Of a stretch of DNA of 64,000 nucleotides, positions 51,729-61,335 are shown piece after piece; position 1 is the stretch's first letter; each line of letters opens with the position of its first letter. A program made the position numbers and the translations under genes. The DNA is from Qipengyuania sp. JC766 (GTDB lineage Bacteria > Pseudomonadota > Alphaproteobacteria > Sphingomonadales > Sphingomonadaceae), in the NCBI RefSeq assembly GCF_040717445.1, contig NZ_JBFEFL010000001.1:434001-498000 (forward strand), read 5' to 3'. A model generated the notes under the pieces. The model was not told the DNA's origin, did no database searches, and saw only the letters and a list, made by a program, of their open reading frames with translations.

Positions 51729-52972
51729 TGGAAATGGCGCGGGCCATGGACGGCGGCACGCAAGTCCGTGCGAAGCCCGCGCCCAAGGCCGCGCGCACCT
51801 GGTGGAAAGTGCACCAGTGGGTCGGGCTGAAGATCAGCCTGTTCATGACCTTCATCCTGTTCACCGGCACGCTGGCCGTGATGAGCGCGGAGATCGACTG
51901 GCTGCTCCAGCCGAGCCTGCGGGTCGCGCCTTCGACCGTGGAAGGCCCGGTCGCCTGGGCCAGGATTGCCGAAAACGCGATCGAATACCCGGGCGTCGCG
52001 AAAGCCTCCTCGATCGAGGCGCCGACCGCCTCCGCCTTTGCCGCCAAGGTCACGGTCGAGGACGCCGAGGGCGAACTGTTCTTCCTCCACGCCCATCCGA
52101 CAACCGGCGAAATCCAGGGCACCGGCCCGTGGGTCGGCGCGCGGCGGGTACTGCGCAACATGCACCGGCACCTGAACCTGCCGGTCTGGATCGGGGTACC
52201 GATCGTCACCTCGCTTGCCTTCCTGCTGCTGGTGACGCTGGTCTCTTCCTTCGTCGTCTACAAGAAATGGTGGCGCGGTTTTGCCAAGCCGCTGCGCACG
52301 CGCGATGCGCGGACCTGGTGGGGCGATTTCCACCGGTTGGCGGGCGTCTGGTCGCTGTGGTTCGTTGCCTTGATCAGCCTGACGAGCGTCTGGTATTTCG
52401 TGGAAAGCCTGGGCGGCGACGCGCCGCGCCAGCCGAGCGTGGAACTGGAGGGCCCGACCGGTACGACCCTTGCGCCCGCCGACCTCGCCGCGGCGTTCGA
52501 GGCGGCACTGGCCGCCAATCCGGACCTGCGGGTACAGGGCGCTCTTCTGCCCACGGCCGACGACCCGCTGCTCCAGCTTCACGGCGATTACGAGGCGGTG
52601 CTGGTGCGACCCCGCTCGAACGCGGTCTGGGTCGATAGCCGTACGGCGGAAGTTTTGCTGACGACGGACGGGCGCGATCTGGGCCTGCACCAGCGGATCG
52701 GGGAAATGGCCGATCCGCTGCATTTCGGCTATTTCGGCGGATACTGGACCAAGGTGCCGTGGTTCCTGTTCGGGCTCGCGCTGACCGGGCTCGCTGTTTC
52801 CGGCGCGGCGATCTACTCGCTCAGGATCGCGCGGGAGCGCGGCTCCGCCGTGCAGCTGTCACGCGCGTTTTCCGGAATGTGGCAGGGCATGGGCCATTGG
52901 CGCTGGCTGTCGGTCGGCCTGCTCGTGGTGGCGAGCGTGTTCCTGGTTTTCCTCTTCACCGGTATCCCCTGA
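51728..52972 (+). CDS. PepSY-domain membrane protein, putative ferric-siderophore reductase
   Basis: A 414-residue inner-membrane protein with four main helices: WWKVHQWVGLKISLFMTFIL near the start, IGVPIVTSLAFLLLVTLVSS in the middle, SLWFVALISLTSVWYFVES, and a C-terminal pair (FLFGLALTGLAVSGAAIYSL and LSVGLLVVASVFLVFLFTGI). The layout matches PepSY-TM reductases, and the histidines of VHQW and MHRHLN are heme-ligand candidates. It mirrors the left operon's PepSY protein, including the TGATG junction with its receptor. An alternative ATG lies at 51734. Confidence 0.88.
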   Translation: MEMARAMDGGTQVRAKPAPKAARTWWKVHQWVGLKISLFMTFILFTGTLAVMSAEIDWLLQPSLRVAPSTVEGPVAWARIAENAIEYPGVAKASSIEAPTASAFAAKVTVEDAEGELFFLHAHPTTGEIQGTGPWVGARRVLRNMHRHLNLPVWIGVPIVTSLAFLLLVTLVSSFVVYKKWWRGFAKPLRTRDARTWWGDFHRLAGVWSLWFVALISLTSVWYFVESLGGDAPRQPSVELEGPTGTTLAPADLAAAFEAALAANPDLRVQGALLPTADDPLLQLHGDYEAVLVRPRSNAVWVDSRTAEVLLTTDGRDLGLHQRIGEMADPLHFGYFGGYWTKVPWFLFGLALTGLAVSGAAIYSLRIARERGSAVQLSRAFSGMWQGMGHWRWLSVGLLVVASVFLVFLFTGIP

Positions 52973-52984
52973 CCAGCGAAATGA

Positions 52985-53023
52985 AAAACCCCCCGCTCCG
53001 GTGGAGCGAGGGGCTTCTTCTTT
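52985..53023. terminator. Bidirectional intrinsic terminator
   Basis: Stem CGCTCC/GGAGCG extended by CCCC/GGGG past a bulged A, with TTCTTCTTT on the plus side and a TTTTT run on the minus side. It serves the convergent PepSY and DUF2141-like genes. Confidence 0.85.
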
Positions 53024-53063
53024 CGGTTAGTCGAATGCCGGACCGACAGGTCCGACGGTTCGA

Positions 53064-53579
53064 TTATTCCGGGTACATCAGCGAAACGGTGGCATTGCCG
53101 CCCGTTTCGGAGACGGTGAATGCGGCCGGGCCGAATTTCGGAGCGCCACCGGTCTGCGCGGTGCCGCTGAGGCCCCAAGCTTCGGTCGGGCCGGCTTCGC
53201 CAAGCTCGACATTGCCGTCGGCGTTCTGGTCGTGGATCACCGCAGCGGCGTACTGGCCGGGGGCCACGCCTTCGAAGGTCGCGGTCACGGTCGCACCGGA
53301 CGCGTCGACCTTCTGAGTATAGGTACCTTCGGCGCCGGCAAAACCTTCTTCGTTCTGCAGCGCGACGAAGAGCTGGCCTTCGCCCGGCTCGACGCCGTTG
53401 ATGGTCACGGTCACGCCGCCTTCGCCGGCCATGGCGGTATCGCCGGCCATCGGGTCGGTGGCCATCGCGTCATCGGTCATCGCCGTGTCGTCGGTGGTAG
53501 CCGTGTCGGTTTCGGCACCGCCGCAAGCGGCGAGCGCGAGAGCCGGAGCGGCAGCGGCCAAAAGCATGAACTTCTTCAT
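53064..53579 (-). CDS. DUF2141-like lipoprotein
   Basis: A 171-residue exported lipoprotein with lipobox LAAC (ALALAACGG, Cys19), then a low-complexity Thr/Asp/Ala/Met linker (residues 20-55, for example TDDTAMTDDAMATD). The beta-rich domain has VTVTINGVEPGEGQLFVALQ, PGQYAAAVIHDQNADGNVEL and GAPKFGPAAFTV, typical of DUF2141 proteins of unknown function. The DQNADGNVELG stretch resembles a calcium-binding loop. The ATG at 53579 is preceded by AAGGGGAT. It ends at the bidirectional terminator. Confidence 0.88.
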   Translation of the reverse strand: MKKFMLLAAAAPALALAACGGAETDTATTDDTAMTDDAMATDPMAGDTAMAGEGGVTVTINGVEPGEGQLFVALQNEEGFAGAEGTYTQKVDASGATVTATFEGVAPGQYAAAVIHDQNADGNVELGEAGPTEAWGLSGTAQTGGAPKFGPAAFTVSETGGNATVSLMYPE

Positions 53580-53783
53580 TGGTAATCCCCTTATAGGAAC
53601 AGGTTCGGTCACCATACCGCCATCCGTCTCAGTCGGTACGGCCGAACGGTATGAGGGAACAATGTGGCGAAGTCCGCGGTGTTCCGAAAAAACTGAAAAT
53701 GCGATGAACCGAGGGTCAGGAGTTGCGGATTTCCGCCATTCTGCCAAACTTGGTGGCCGGGTCGCAAACTGGGGGATCGATCG

Positions 53784-55112
53784 ATGATTCGTGCAATTGT
53801 GGCAACGTTTGCAATTCTTGCAGCGCTGGTTTCCGCCGCGTCCGCGAGCGCACAGACAGCGCCGGTCTTCCCGCGCGAAGATCTTTTCCAGGCCGGCAAT
53901 ACCGCGCACCAGAACGGGCAATACGCACTCGCTTCGCGCGAGTTCGAAGCGGCATGCCGGGCCGGGCACTATCCGGCCTGCTACAACTTCGCGTTGATGC
54001 ACGACGCAGGCACCGCGACCGGTGCGAGCCAGGCGATGGCACGCGATCTCTATCGCCGGATCTGCGATGCCGGGTACAGCATGGGGTGCTACAATTACGG
54101 CGCCTATCTCGACCAGGGGAAGGGCGGGGCGCGCGATGCCGCGACCGCCTATCGCGTTTTCGCCGATCTGGCCGCCAAGGGGCACATGAAGGGCGCCTAC
54201 AATGCCGGCCACATGGCGCTGAACGGCGACGGGACGGATGCCGACATCTTCACCGCGATCCGATTTTTCGAAATCGCCGCAGGCAAGGGCAGCGCCGAAG
54301 CGCAGACCGCGATGGGCGCGATCTACGAAGGCGGGTTCGGCCATTTCGTCGATATTCCCAAGGCGCTGGAATGGTACCGCAAGGCTGCGGCCCAGGGGGA
54401 CGTTTTCGCCAGTTCGCGCGTCACCCTGATCGCGCAGGTCGCTTACGAGCGCGGGATCGATGCCGAGGAGAACGGCGATTATGCCGAGGCGGGCAAGGCG
54501 TTTGCCTTCAGTTGCGAGCGCGGGTTCCAGATGGGCTGTTACCAGTACGGCATCTACCAGTATTACGGGCGCGACGGTGTCCGGAAGGACGTGTTCGCGG
54601 CGTTCGACGCCTTCAATGGGTATTGCCGGTCCGATCCCGATTTCGGCTGCCCCTCGGTCATGAAGGTGGCGTGGGAAACCCGTGGGTCCAATTTCCGCGA
54701 CATAGGGCCGCTGCGAACATGGCTGGAAGCGAAATGCCGCCGCGGCCGCGGGGTCCACTGCTACAACCTGTCCATGCTTTACGAGAACGGCGGCTTCGGA
54801 ATGGCGAACCGGGCCAAGCGGCTGGAATATCTGAAAGCGGCGTGCGACTTGAACGTGAAGGAAGGATGCAGCGCGCACGAGCAGTTCACGGCGCCCGATT
54901 TCAGGACCCTGCAGATCACACAGGCGCCGACCTATTCGTCGCGCTATTCCATGACGAACGGCTCATACCGGTCGCCTTCCAGCAGCGGCAGCACGATGGC
55001 GAACTACAATGCGCGCCAGGCGGCACGCGATTTCTCGCAGCACCTTAATTCGATCCGCGCCATCGGATCGGCGACGGTCAGGACCTGTCCCGCCAGCAAC
55101 CGTTATTGCTGA
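53784..55112 (+). CDS. Exported Sel1-repeat protein with six C-x7-C pairs
   Basis: A 442-residue protein with a signal peptide ending at ASASAQT (residue 24) and a solenoid of Sel1-like alpha/alpha repeats over residues 35-370. Six repeats carry cysteines exactly eight positions apart: CRAGHYPAC, CDAGYSMGC, CERGFQMGC, CRSDPDFGC, CRRGRGVHC and CDLNVKEGC. The C-terminal 70 residues are Ser/Tyr/Asn-rich and end CPASNRYC. This spacing matches the disulfide-stabilised Hcp proteins of Helicobacter. The role is unknown; protein binding in the periplasm is plausible. Confidence 0.88.
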   Translation: MIRAIVATFAILAALVSAASASAQTAPVFPREDLFQAGNTAHQNGQYALASREFEAACRAGHYPACYNFALMHDAGTATGASQAMARDLYRRICDAGYSMGCYNYGAYLDQGKGGARDAATAYRVFADLAAKGHMKGAYNAGHMALNGDGTDADIFTAIRFFEIAAGKGSAEAQTAMGAIYEGGFGHFVDIPKALEWYRKAAAQGDVFASSRVTLIAQVAYERGIDAEENGDYAEAGKAFAFSCERGFQMGCYQYGIYQYYGRDGVRKDVFAAFDAFNGYCRSDPDFGCPSVMKVAWETRGSNFRDIGPLRTWLEAKCRRGRGVHCYNLSMLYENGGFGMANRAKRLEYLKAACDLNVKEGCSAHEQFTAPDFRTLQITQAPTYSSRYSMTNGSYRSPSSSGSTMANYNARQAARDFSQHLNSIRAIGSATVRTCPASNRYC

Positions 55113-55143
55113 CGGGATATCCGATCCCGAGTCTTGCCGAAGG

Positions 55144-56409
55144 TCAGGGGCGCGTCTGGCCCTGACCGTGAACGAGGTACTTGAAGCTGGTCAGCTGCTC
55201 GAGGCCGACAGGCCCGCGTGCATGCATCTTCCCGGTGGCGATACCGATTTCCGCACCCATGCCGAATTCGCCGCCATCGGCGAACTGGGTCGAGGCGTTG
55301 TGCATGACAATAGCGCTATCGATCGCGGTCATGAAGCGGCGTGCGGCTGCATCGTCCTCGGTCATGATCGCATCGGTGTGGTGCGAGCTGTGCTCGTCCA
55401 CCCAGGCGATCGCTTCGTCGAGGCCCTCGACGATCTTCACGCTGGCGATGGGATCGAGATACTCGGTGTCCCAGTCCTCGTCCGTCGCCGGCTTGATCCG
55501 GTCGTCGATCGAAACGGCGGTCTCGTCGCCGCGCAGTTCGCAGTCGGAGCCCATGATTTCCGCAAGGCGCGGCACGAAATCGTCGGCCACGGCGCGGTCC
55601 ACCACGATGCTTTCCGTCGCGCCGCATACGCCGGTGCGGCGTAGTTTCGCGTTGCGAATAACTTCGGCCGCCTTGTCGAGATCGGCGGCTTCGTGGACGT
55701 AACTGTGGCAGTTGCCGTCGAGGTGCAGCAGCGTGGGCACGCTCGCCTGGTCACGGACCAGTTCGACAAGGCCGCGTCCCCCGCGCGGGATGACGAGGTC
55801 GACGAATTCGTCGGCGGTCAGCAGCGCGGCGACCGCGGCACGGTCGGTCGTGCCGACGGTCTGCACCGCGTCTTCGGGCAGGCCGGCTTCGGCGAGGCCC
55901 TTGCGCATGCATTCGACGATCACGCGGGTGGAATGGCGGCTCTCGCTCCCGCCACGCAGGATCACGGCGTTGCCCGACTTGAGGCACAGCGCGCTCGCAT
56001 CGGCACCGACATTGGGGCGCGATTCGTAGATCATGCCGACCACGCCGATGGGCACGGCGACGCGTTCGATCTTCAGCCCGTTGGGCCGGTCGAACTGCGC
56101 GAGTTGACGCCCGACGGGATCGGGCAGTTCGGCGATCTGTTCCAGCGCCGCGGCCATGCCTTCGACGCGGTCCTCGGTCAGGCGCAGGCGGTCGACGAAG
56201 CTGTCGGGCTTCTTGCCTTCGACGCCGGCGACGTCCTTCGCGTTCGCTTCCAGCAGCGAGTCGGTATTGTCGCGCAGCGCCTTCGCCGCAGCGCGCAGCG
56301 CCGCGTTCTTGGCGTCCGTGCTCGCAGCGAGCAGGCCGCGGGTGGCCTCGCGGGCCCTCCGGCCGAGCTGGTGGACGTGGATGGTGGGGTCTTCGCTCAT
56401 GTCGTTCAT
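55144..56409 (-). CDS. proA: Gamma-glutamyl phosphate reductase
   Basis: NADPH-dependent second step of proline synthesis. The 421-residue aldehyde dehydrogenase-fold protein shows [37 protein letters not shown], the [11 protein letters not shown] segment, catalytic Cys in [12 protein letters not shown] and the C-terminal [19 protein letters not shown] sits 7 nt before the ATG at 56409. It is downstream of proC on the same strand and divergent from proB. Confidence 0.97.
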   Translation of the reverse strand: MNDMSEDPTIHVHQLGRRAREATRGLLAASTDAKNAALRAAAKALRDNTDSLLEANAKDVAGVEGKKPDSFVDRLRLTEDRVEGMAAALEQIAELPDPVGRQLAQFDRPNGLKIERVAVPIGVVGMIYESRPNVGADASALCLKSGNAVILRGGSESRHSTRVIVECMRKGLAEAGLPEDAVQTVGTTDRAAVAALLTADEFVDLVIPRGGRGLVELVRDQASVPTLLHLDGNCHSYVHEAADLDKAAEVIRNAKLRRTGVCGATESIVVDRAVADDFVPRLAEIMGSDCELRGDETAVSIDDRIKPATDEDWDTEYLDPIASVKIVEGLDEAIAWVDEHSSHHTDAIMTEDDAAARRFMTAIDSAIVMHNASTQFADGGEFGMGAEIGIATGKMHARGPVGLEQLTSFKYLVHGQGQTRP

Positions 56410-56481
56410 TGATTTCCTCCGGCTTACCAGAATGACGGATGGCGGCGCGTCATGTTCCGCGCCCGCCCTTGTCCGTCGTGA

Positions 56482-57264
56482 TCAGCGCAGTTCTTCCGCG
56501 CGGTGGAAGGCGGCTTCCAGCGTGGCCTTCATCAGGCGATCGAGGTCGCCACTCCCGTTGAGGGCGTCCAGCCCGGCGGCCGTGGTCCCGCCCTTGCTGG
56601 TGACCGAATTGCGCCAGTCTTCCAGCGACTTGTCCGCGCCGTCCAGCGCCTGCGCGATCGTGCCTTCCATGGTGGAGAGGACGAGCGTGCGCGCTTCGTC
56701 ATGGCTGAAGCCGAGCCCTTCCGCAGCGGCGCAATAGGCGCGCGCGATCTCGAACACGTATCCCGGGCCCGATCCGGCGACGGCGGTGATCTTGTCGAGC
56801 GATTCCTCTTCGTCCACGACCAGCACGGTTCCGGCCCGCTCCATCATTTCGACCGCGTGGTCCTGCATCGCCTGCGACACGCCGGGCCCGGCGACGACGC
56901 CGCTGGTGCCCTTGCCGATGGAGGCGGGAAGGTTGGGCATCACGCGCACCACCGGTGCATCGCCCAGCGCCTTCGATATGCGCGCGACGGATGCGCCCGC
57001 CGCGATCGAGAGCGCATAGCCGCCATCGTTCAGGAGTTCGGCATAACGCGGCATTACGTCGTCGATCATCTGCGGCTTGATGGCGACGATGATCACGTCG
57101 AACGTGCCGTCCAGCTCATCCGCGTCGCGATGGAGGCTGACGCCTTCGGGCGCGGATTCGAGCATCGGATCGACGATGGCGAATTTTTCCGGTCCGGTTT
57201 TCCACTGGTTGAGGAGCGCGCCGCCCATGGCGCCGCAGCCGACTAGCAGGATCGAATTGAAAAT
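56482..57264 (-). CDS. proC: Pyrroline-5-carboxylate reductase, probable ATT start
   Basis: Final step of proline synthesis, NAD(P)H-dependent. From residue 1 the protein reads (M)FNSILLVGCGAMGGALLNQW; the Rossmann GCGAMGGA is split if translation begins at the first ATG (57228), which would remove the start of the fold. Upstream in the same frame there is no ATG, GTG or TTG, but ATT at 57264 follows GGGAG by 6 nt and gives a 260-residue product of normal length. Later blocks VMPNLPASIGKGTSGV, AVAGSGPGYVFEIARA and SVTSKGGTTAAGLDAL are intact. A one-base error in the TTTT run after an out-of-frame ATG (57277) is the alternative. Confidence 0.88.
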   Translation of the reverse strand: MFNSILLVGCGAMGGALLNQWKTGPEKFAIVDPMLESAPEGVSLHRDADELDGTFDVIIVAIKPQMIDDVMPRYAELLNDGGYALSIAAGASVARISKALGDAPVVRVMPNLPASIGKGTSGVVAGPGVSQAMQDHAVEMMERAGTVLVVDEEESLDKITAVAGSGPGYVFEIARAYCAAAEGLGFSHDEARTLVLSTMEGTIAQALDGADKSLEDWRNSVTSKGGTTAAGLDALNGSGDLDRLMKATLEAAFHRAEELR

Positions 57265-57436
57265 AGTGGTCTCCCATGGAGTTACGGCAGACCTGCTCCC
57301 GCCGCACAGGGCAGGGCGTCTTGCCGGATGATCAGGAACGCCGGACCCTAGCAGAAATCGCCATTCCGGACCACCCGTTGTGCATCGCAGCGATAGTCCC
57401 TAGGTCCCGCGGCACTCCTTTCTCCGCCAAGCATGG

Positions 57437-58606
57437 ATGACGATGCCCGAGCAGAAGAAACCCAAGCAGAAGACCCTCGTGGTCAAGATCGGCTCCACCC
57501 TCGTGGCGAACCGCCAGCGGCTGACCCCGCGGTTCGGATTCTTGCAGCAGCTGATGGACGACATCACCCGCCTGCGCGAAAGCGGCACCAATGTGATCCT
57601 GTGCAGTTCGGGCGCCGTCGCGCTGGGCCTGCGCACGGTGGGCGAGACGCCGGAGAGCGCCGGGGTGAGCGACAAGCAGGCCGCCGCCGCCTGCGGCATG
57701 CCACTGCTGCTCAATGCCTATCGCCAGATCGGTCACGAATTCGGGATCGATATCGCGCAGGTCCTGCTGACGCTGGGCGATTTCGAGCATCACCGGCGCT
57801 TCCTCAACACGCGCAACACCGTGTTCCGCCTGCTGGAAGCGGGCGTCATGCCGATCGTGAACGAGAACGACACGATCACGACCGAGGAAATCCGCGTGGG
57901 CGACAACGACCGCCTGGCCGCCAAGGTCGCGCAGATGGCCGACGCGGACGATTTCATCATCCTGACCGAGGTCGACGGCCTCTATGATCGCAACCCGGCC
58001 GAAGAAGGCGCGAAGCTGATCGAGGAAGTGGTCGACGTCGCGCCTTACATGGCTGCGACGCAGGGCAAGAGCACGCTGGGCACCGGCGGCATGACCACCA
58101 AGCTGATGGCGGCCAACATCGCGCAGGAAGCGGGCTGCACGACCTATATCTCGCATGGCGAGGTCGACCGGCCGCTGACCTGGGTGCTGGAAGGCAAGCA
58201 GCGCTGCAGCCGCTTCCCCGCGCACGACGTGCCCAGCACCGGCTGGGAACGCTGGATCGCCAACCGCCTGCAGGTGGCGGGCCGCATCACCGTGTCGGAC
58301 GCGGTCGCGGACGAGATTGCCGAAGGGGACCGCCCCGTCCGGCGCGAGGACATCCTGTCGATGAACGGCGATTTCACGCGCGGCGACGTGCTGCATGTCT
58401 TCGACGAGGCCGAAACCGAACGCGCCCGCGGTCTCAGCGACTTCACGTCGGAGGAGTTGCGCGTCCTGACGGTCAACGCCGACCTCGATGCGGAGCAGTT
58501 GCTCGGCTACCGGACCAAGGGCGAGGTGATCCGCGCCAAGAACCTCGTCCCGCTGGAAGGGCGGCACCTGCGCTGGAACGTGAACGACGAGCTGGGCGGG
58601 GGCTGA
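57437..58606 (+). CDS. proB: Glutamate 5-kinase
   Basis: ATP-dependent first step of proline synthesis, normally feedback-inhibited by proline. The 389-residue product has an amino-acid kinase domain with TLVVKIGSTLVANRQRL, VILCSSGAVALGLRT, MPIVNENDTITTEEI and LGTGGMTTKLMAANIAQ, then a C-terminal PUA domain (from about residue 285, RITVSDAVADEI and the MNGDFTRGDVLHVFD area). It is divergent from proC-proA across about 170 bp, so the three pathway genes sit together but in two transcripts. Confidence 0.97.
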   Translation: MTMPEQKKPKQKTLVVKIGSTLVANRQRLTPRFGFLQQLMDDITRLRESGTNVILCSSGAVALGLRTVGETPESAGVSDKQAAAACGMPLLLNAYRQIGHEFGIDIAQVLLTLGDFEHHRRFLNTRNTVFRLLEAGVMPIVNENDTITTEEIRVGDNDRLAAKVAQMADADDFIILTEVDGLYDRNPAEEGAKLIEEVVDVAPYMAATQGKSTLGTGGMTTKLMAANIAQEAGCTTYISHGEVDRPLTWVLEGKQRCSRFPAHDVPSTGWERWIANRLQVAGRITVSDAVADEIAEGDRPVRREDILSMNGDFTRGDVLHVFDEAETERARGLSDFTSEELRVLTVNADLDAEQLLGYRTKGEVIRAKNLVPLEGRHLRWNVNDELGGG

Positions 58607-58707
58607 CAGCTCCCGCGTCTCTGCTCGCGCCACGTCCGGGGAATTTCCCGGGCGATCCGCCGGTGTTTCACTTGGCGTTCAGCGCGGGGAGTTCTATACG
58701 CGCGGCC

Positions 58708-59514
58708 ATGCATACCAAATCCCTGCGCCGCGCCGCGGCTTTCTCCCTCCTTGCCGCCACCACCGCCCTCACGGCCTGCGGCGGCGGCTCCGGCAATGCC
58801 GGGGTGCGCGATACCGCCTATGTCGCGCGGGACGTGGAAACGCTCTACAGCTCGGCCAAGGACCGGCTCGATCGCGGGCAGTCGACGCTCGCCGCGGCGC
58901 TGTTCGACGAGGTCGAGCGCCAGCATCCCTATTCGCCCTGGGCCCGCCGTGCGCAGCTGATGAGCGCGTTCAGCTATTACAGCGCGCGCGATTACAACAA
59001 GGCGATCCAGAGCGCGCAGCGCTTCCTGTCGATCCACCCGGGCAACAAGGACGCGCCTTATGCCTACTACCTGATCGGCCTGTCCTATTACGAGCAGATC
59101 AGCGACGTGACGCGCGACCAGCGGATCACGGAACAGGCGCGGATCGCACTGACGGAAGTCACGCGCCGCTTCCCCAATTCGTCCTATGCCAACGACGCCC
59201 GGCTGAAGCTGGACCTCGTGGAGGATCACCTCGCGGGCAAGGAAATGGAGATCGGCCGGTATTACCAGCGCTCCGGCCGCTGGCTCGCCGCGCAGATCCG
59301 CTTCCAGAACGTGGTCGACGAATACCAGACCACCAGCCACGCGCCCGAAGCGCTCTATCGCCTGACGGAGAGCAGCCTTGCGCTGGGCATTCCGGCAGAA
59401 GCGAAGAAGTACGCCGCCGTGCTGGGCGCCAACTATCCGGGCAGCGAATGGTACGACAAGGCCTACGACCTGATCGGCGACAAGGCACCCGAACTGGCCA
59501 GCATCGGCGGCTGA
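58708..59514 (+). CDS. bamD: Outer-membrane assembly lipoprotein BamD
   Basis: Essential lipoprotein of the BAM complex that inserts beta-barrel proteins. The 268-residue protein has a lipobox LTAC (TALTACGGG, Cys24) and a run of TPR-like helices: VETLYSSAKDRLDRG, AALFDEVERQHPYSPWARRA, SAQRFLSIHPGNKDAPYAYY and the BamD-type IGLSYYEQISDVTRDQRITE. The frame is open to 58663, but only the ATG at 58708 gives a proper lipoprotein signal. A strong terminator follows. Confidence 0.94.
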   Translation: MHTKSLRRAAAFSLLAATTALTACGGGSGNAGVRDTAYVARDVETLYSSAKDRLDRGQSTLAAALFDEVERQHPYSPWARRAQLMSAFSYYSARDYNKAIQSAQRFLSIHPGNKDAPYAYYLIGLSYYEQISDVTRDQRITEQARIALTEVTRRFPNSSYANDARLKLDLVEDHLAGKEMEIGRYYQRSGRWLAAQIRFQNVVDEYQTTSHAPEALYRLTESSLALGIPAEAKKYAAVLGANYPGSEWYDKAYDLIGDKAPELASIGG

Positions 59515-59544
59515 CGCCGCCGGCCGGTCTTGCATCGCAATTCG

Positions 59545-59577
59545 AAAGGGGCGGCCGATCTGGCTGCCCCTTTTTCG
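59545..59577 (+). terminator. Intrinsic terminator behind bamD
   Basis: AAAGGGGCGGCC (59545-59556) pairs with GGCTGCCCCTTT (59562-59573), one G-U, and is followed by more T residues (TTTTTC). Confidence 0.9.
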
Positions 59578-59670
59578 TGTGTCGGCAACCGGCATGTGTT
59601 GAAAATGGGACGTAGCCGGATTCACGGGCGTGACGCGGTCCAAGCCTTTGGATAAGAAGCATCCCGAAGC

Positions 59671-61331
59671 ATGCTGACCCATCTCGCCATCCGCAACATC
59701 GTGCTGATCGAGGCGCTGGACCTGGAGTTCCGCCGCGGTCTCGGCGTGCTGACCGGCGAAACGGGTGCGGGCAAGTCCATCCTGCTCGACGCGCTGGGCC
59801 TCGTCCTGGGCAACCGGGCGGACAGCGGGCTGGTGCGCGCCGGCGAACCCAAGGCGAGCGTGACGGCCACCTTCGAATTCGCGAACCTGCCGCCCGCGAT
59901 CGCCGAGGCGCTGGACGATGCCGATATCGAGATAGAACCGGGCGAACCGCTGATCGTGCGCCGCCAACTAAAAGCCGATGGCGGATCGAAGGCCTTCGTC
60001 AACGACCAGCCCGTGGGCGTCGCCTTGTTGCGCGAATTCGCCAACGCGCTGGTCGAACTGCATGGCCAGCACGACGATCGCGGCCTCGTCAATCCGCGCG
60101 GCCATCGCACCCTGCTGGACCGCTATGCCGGCGCCGACAGCGCCGCGGTATCGAAGGCGTGGCGCACATGGCAGGACGCGCGCGCCCGGCTGGAGGCGGC
60201 CGAAGCGGAAATCGAACAGGCGCGCGCCGACCAGGATCTGCTGCTGGCGCACCTTGCGGAACTGACTGCGCTGGAGCCGCAGGCGGGCGAGGAAGCGCGG
60301 CTGGATGCGACCCGGGCCGACATGCGCAAGGGAGAGCGGCTCGCGGGCGACCTGGAGGATTTGCGGCAGGTGTGGGACGGATCGGACTCGCCGCTTGCCG
60401 CCATGCGCGTCGCCGCGCGCAAGCTCGACCGCATCGGGGAAGAACATCCGCTGCTGGCCGAAGCGCTGGCCTCGCTCGACCGGGCGGTGATCGAGGCGGG
60501 CGAAGCGGAAGCGAAGCTGCAGGCAGCGGCCGAAGCGCTGGTGCACGACCCCGCCGCGCTGGACGCGGCGGAAAGCCGGCTGTTCGATTTGCGGGCACTG
60601 GCGCGCAAGCATGATTGCCAGGTCGACGACCTGCCCGAGACCATGCGCTCCATGCGCGCGAAGCTGGATGCGATCGAGGCCGGCGATGCCGAGATCGACG
60701 CGCTGGAGGAAGCTGCAAAGGAAGCGGCGGTCGCCTATCGCAACGCGGCGGAAAAGCTGCACGCGGACCGGCTGGCGGCGGCGGAACGGCTGGACGCGGC
60801 GGTCGCGCATGAGCTCGTGCCGCTGAAGCTCGATGCTGCGCGGTTCCGCACGCAGGTGGAACTGCTGGACGAGGACCGCTGGGGCGCCCACGGCATGGAC
60901 GCGGTCGAATTCCTCATCGCCACCAACCCCGGGGCGGATTTCGCCCCGCTGGGCAAGATCGCGAGCGGCGGCGAACTCTCGCGCTTCATTCTCGCGCTCA
61001 AGGTCGCGCTGGCGGAGCAGGGCGGGGCGGCCACGGTGATCTTCGACGAGATCGACCGCGGCGTCGGCGGCGCAGTAGCAAGCGCCATCGGCGAACGGCT
61101 GGCCCGGCTGGCGAGCGACGGGCAATTGCTGGCCGTCACGCACAGCCCGCAAGTCGCCGCGCGCGGCGGCACGCACTACCTGATCGCCAAGTCGTCCGAG
61201 GGCACCGTGACGCGCACCAGCGTCGGCCTGCTCGACGCGGAAGGCCGGCAGGAAGAGATCGCCCGGATGCTGAGCGGCGCCGAAGTGACCCCCGAAGCGC
61301 GCGCGCAGGCGGACAGGCTGCTGGAGGGCGT

Positions 61332-61335
<4 letters not shown>
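59671..61335 (+). CDS. recN: DNA repair protein RecN
   Basis: SMC-like ATPase involved in double-strand-break repair. The 554-residue product has an N-terminal ATPase half MLTHLAIRNIVLIEALDLEF with Walker A GETGAGKSILLDAL, long coiled-coil arms (about 155-380), and a C-terminal half with the signature ASGGELSRFILALK, Walker B TVIFDEIDRGVGG and the VTHSPQVAARG switch. Length is typical. Its stop overlaps the next gene by 4 nt (GTGA). Confidence 0.97.

Noticed and set aside
57226-57228. ATG at 57228 as the proC start
   Set aside because: It falls within the nucleotide-binding glycine loop and would remove the first beta strand.
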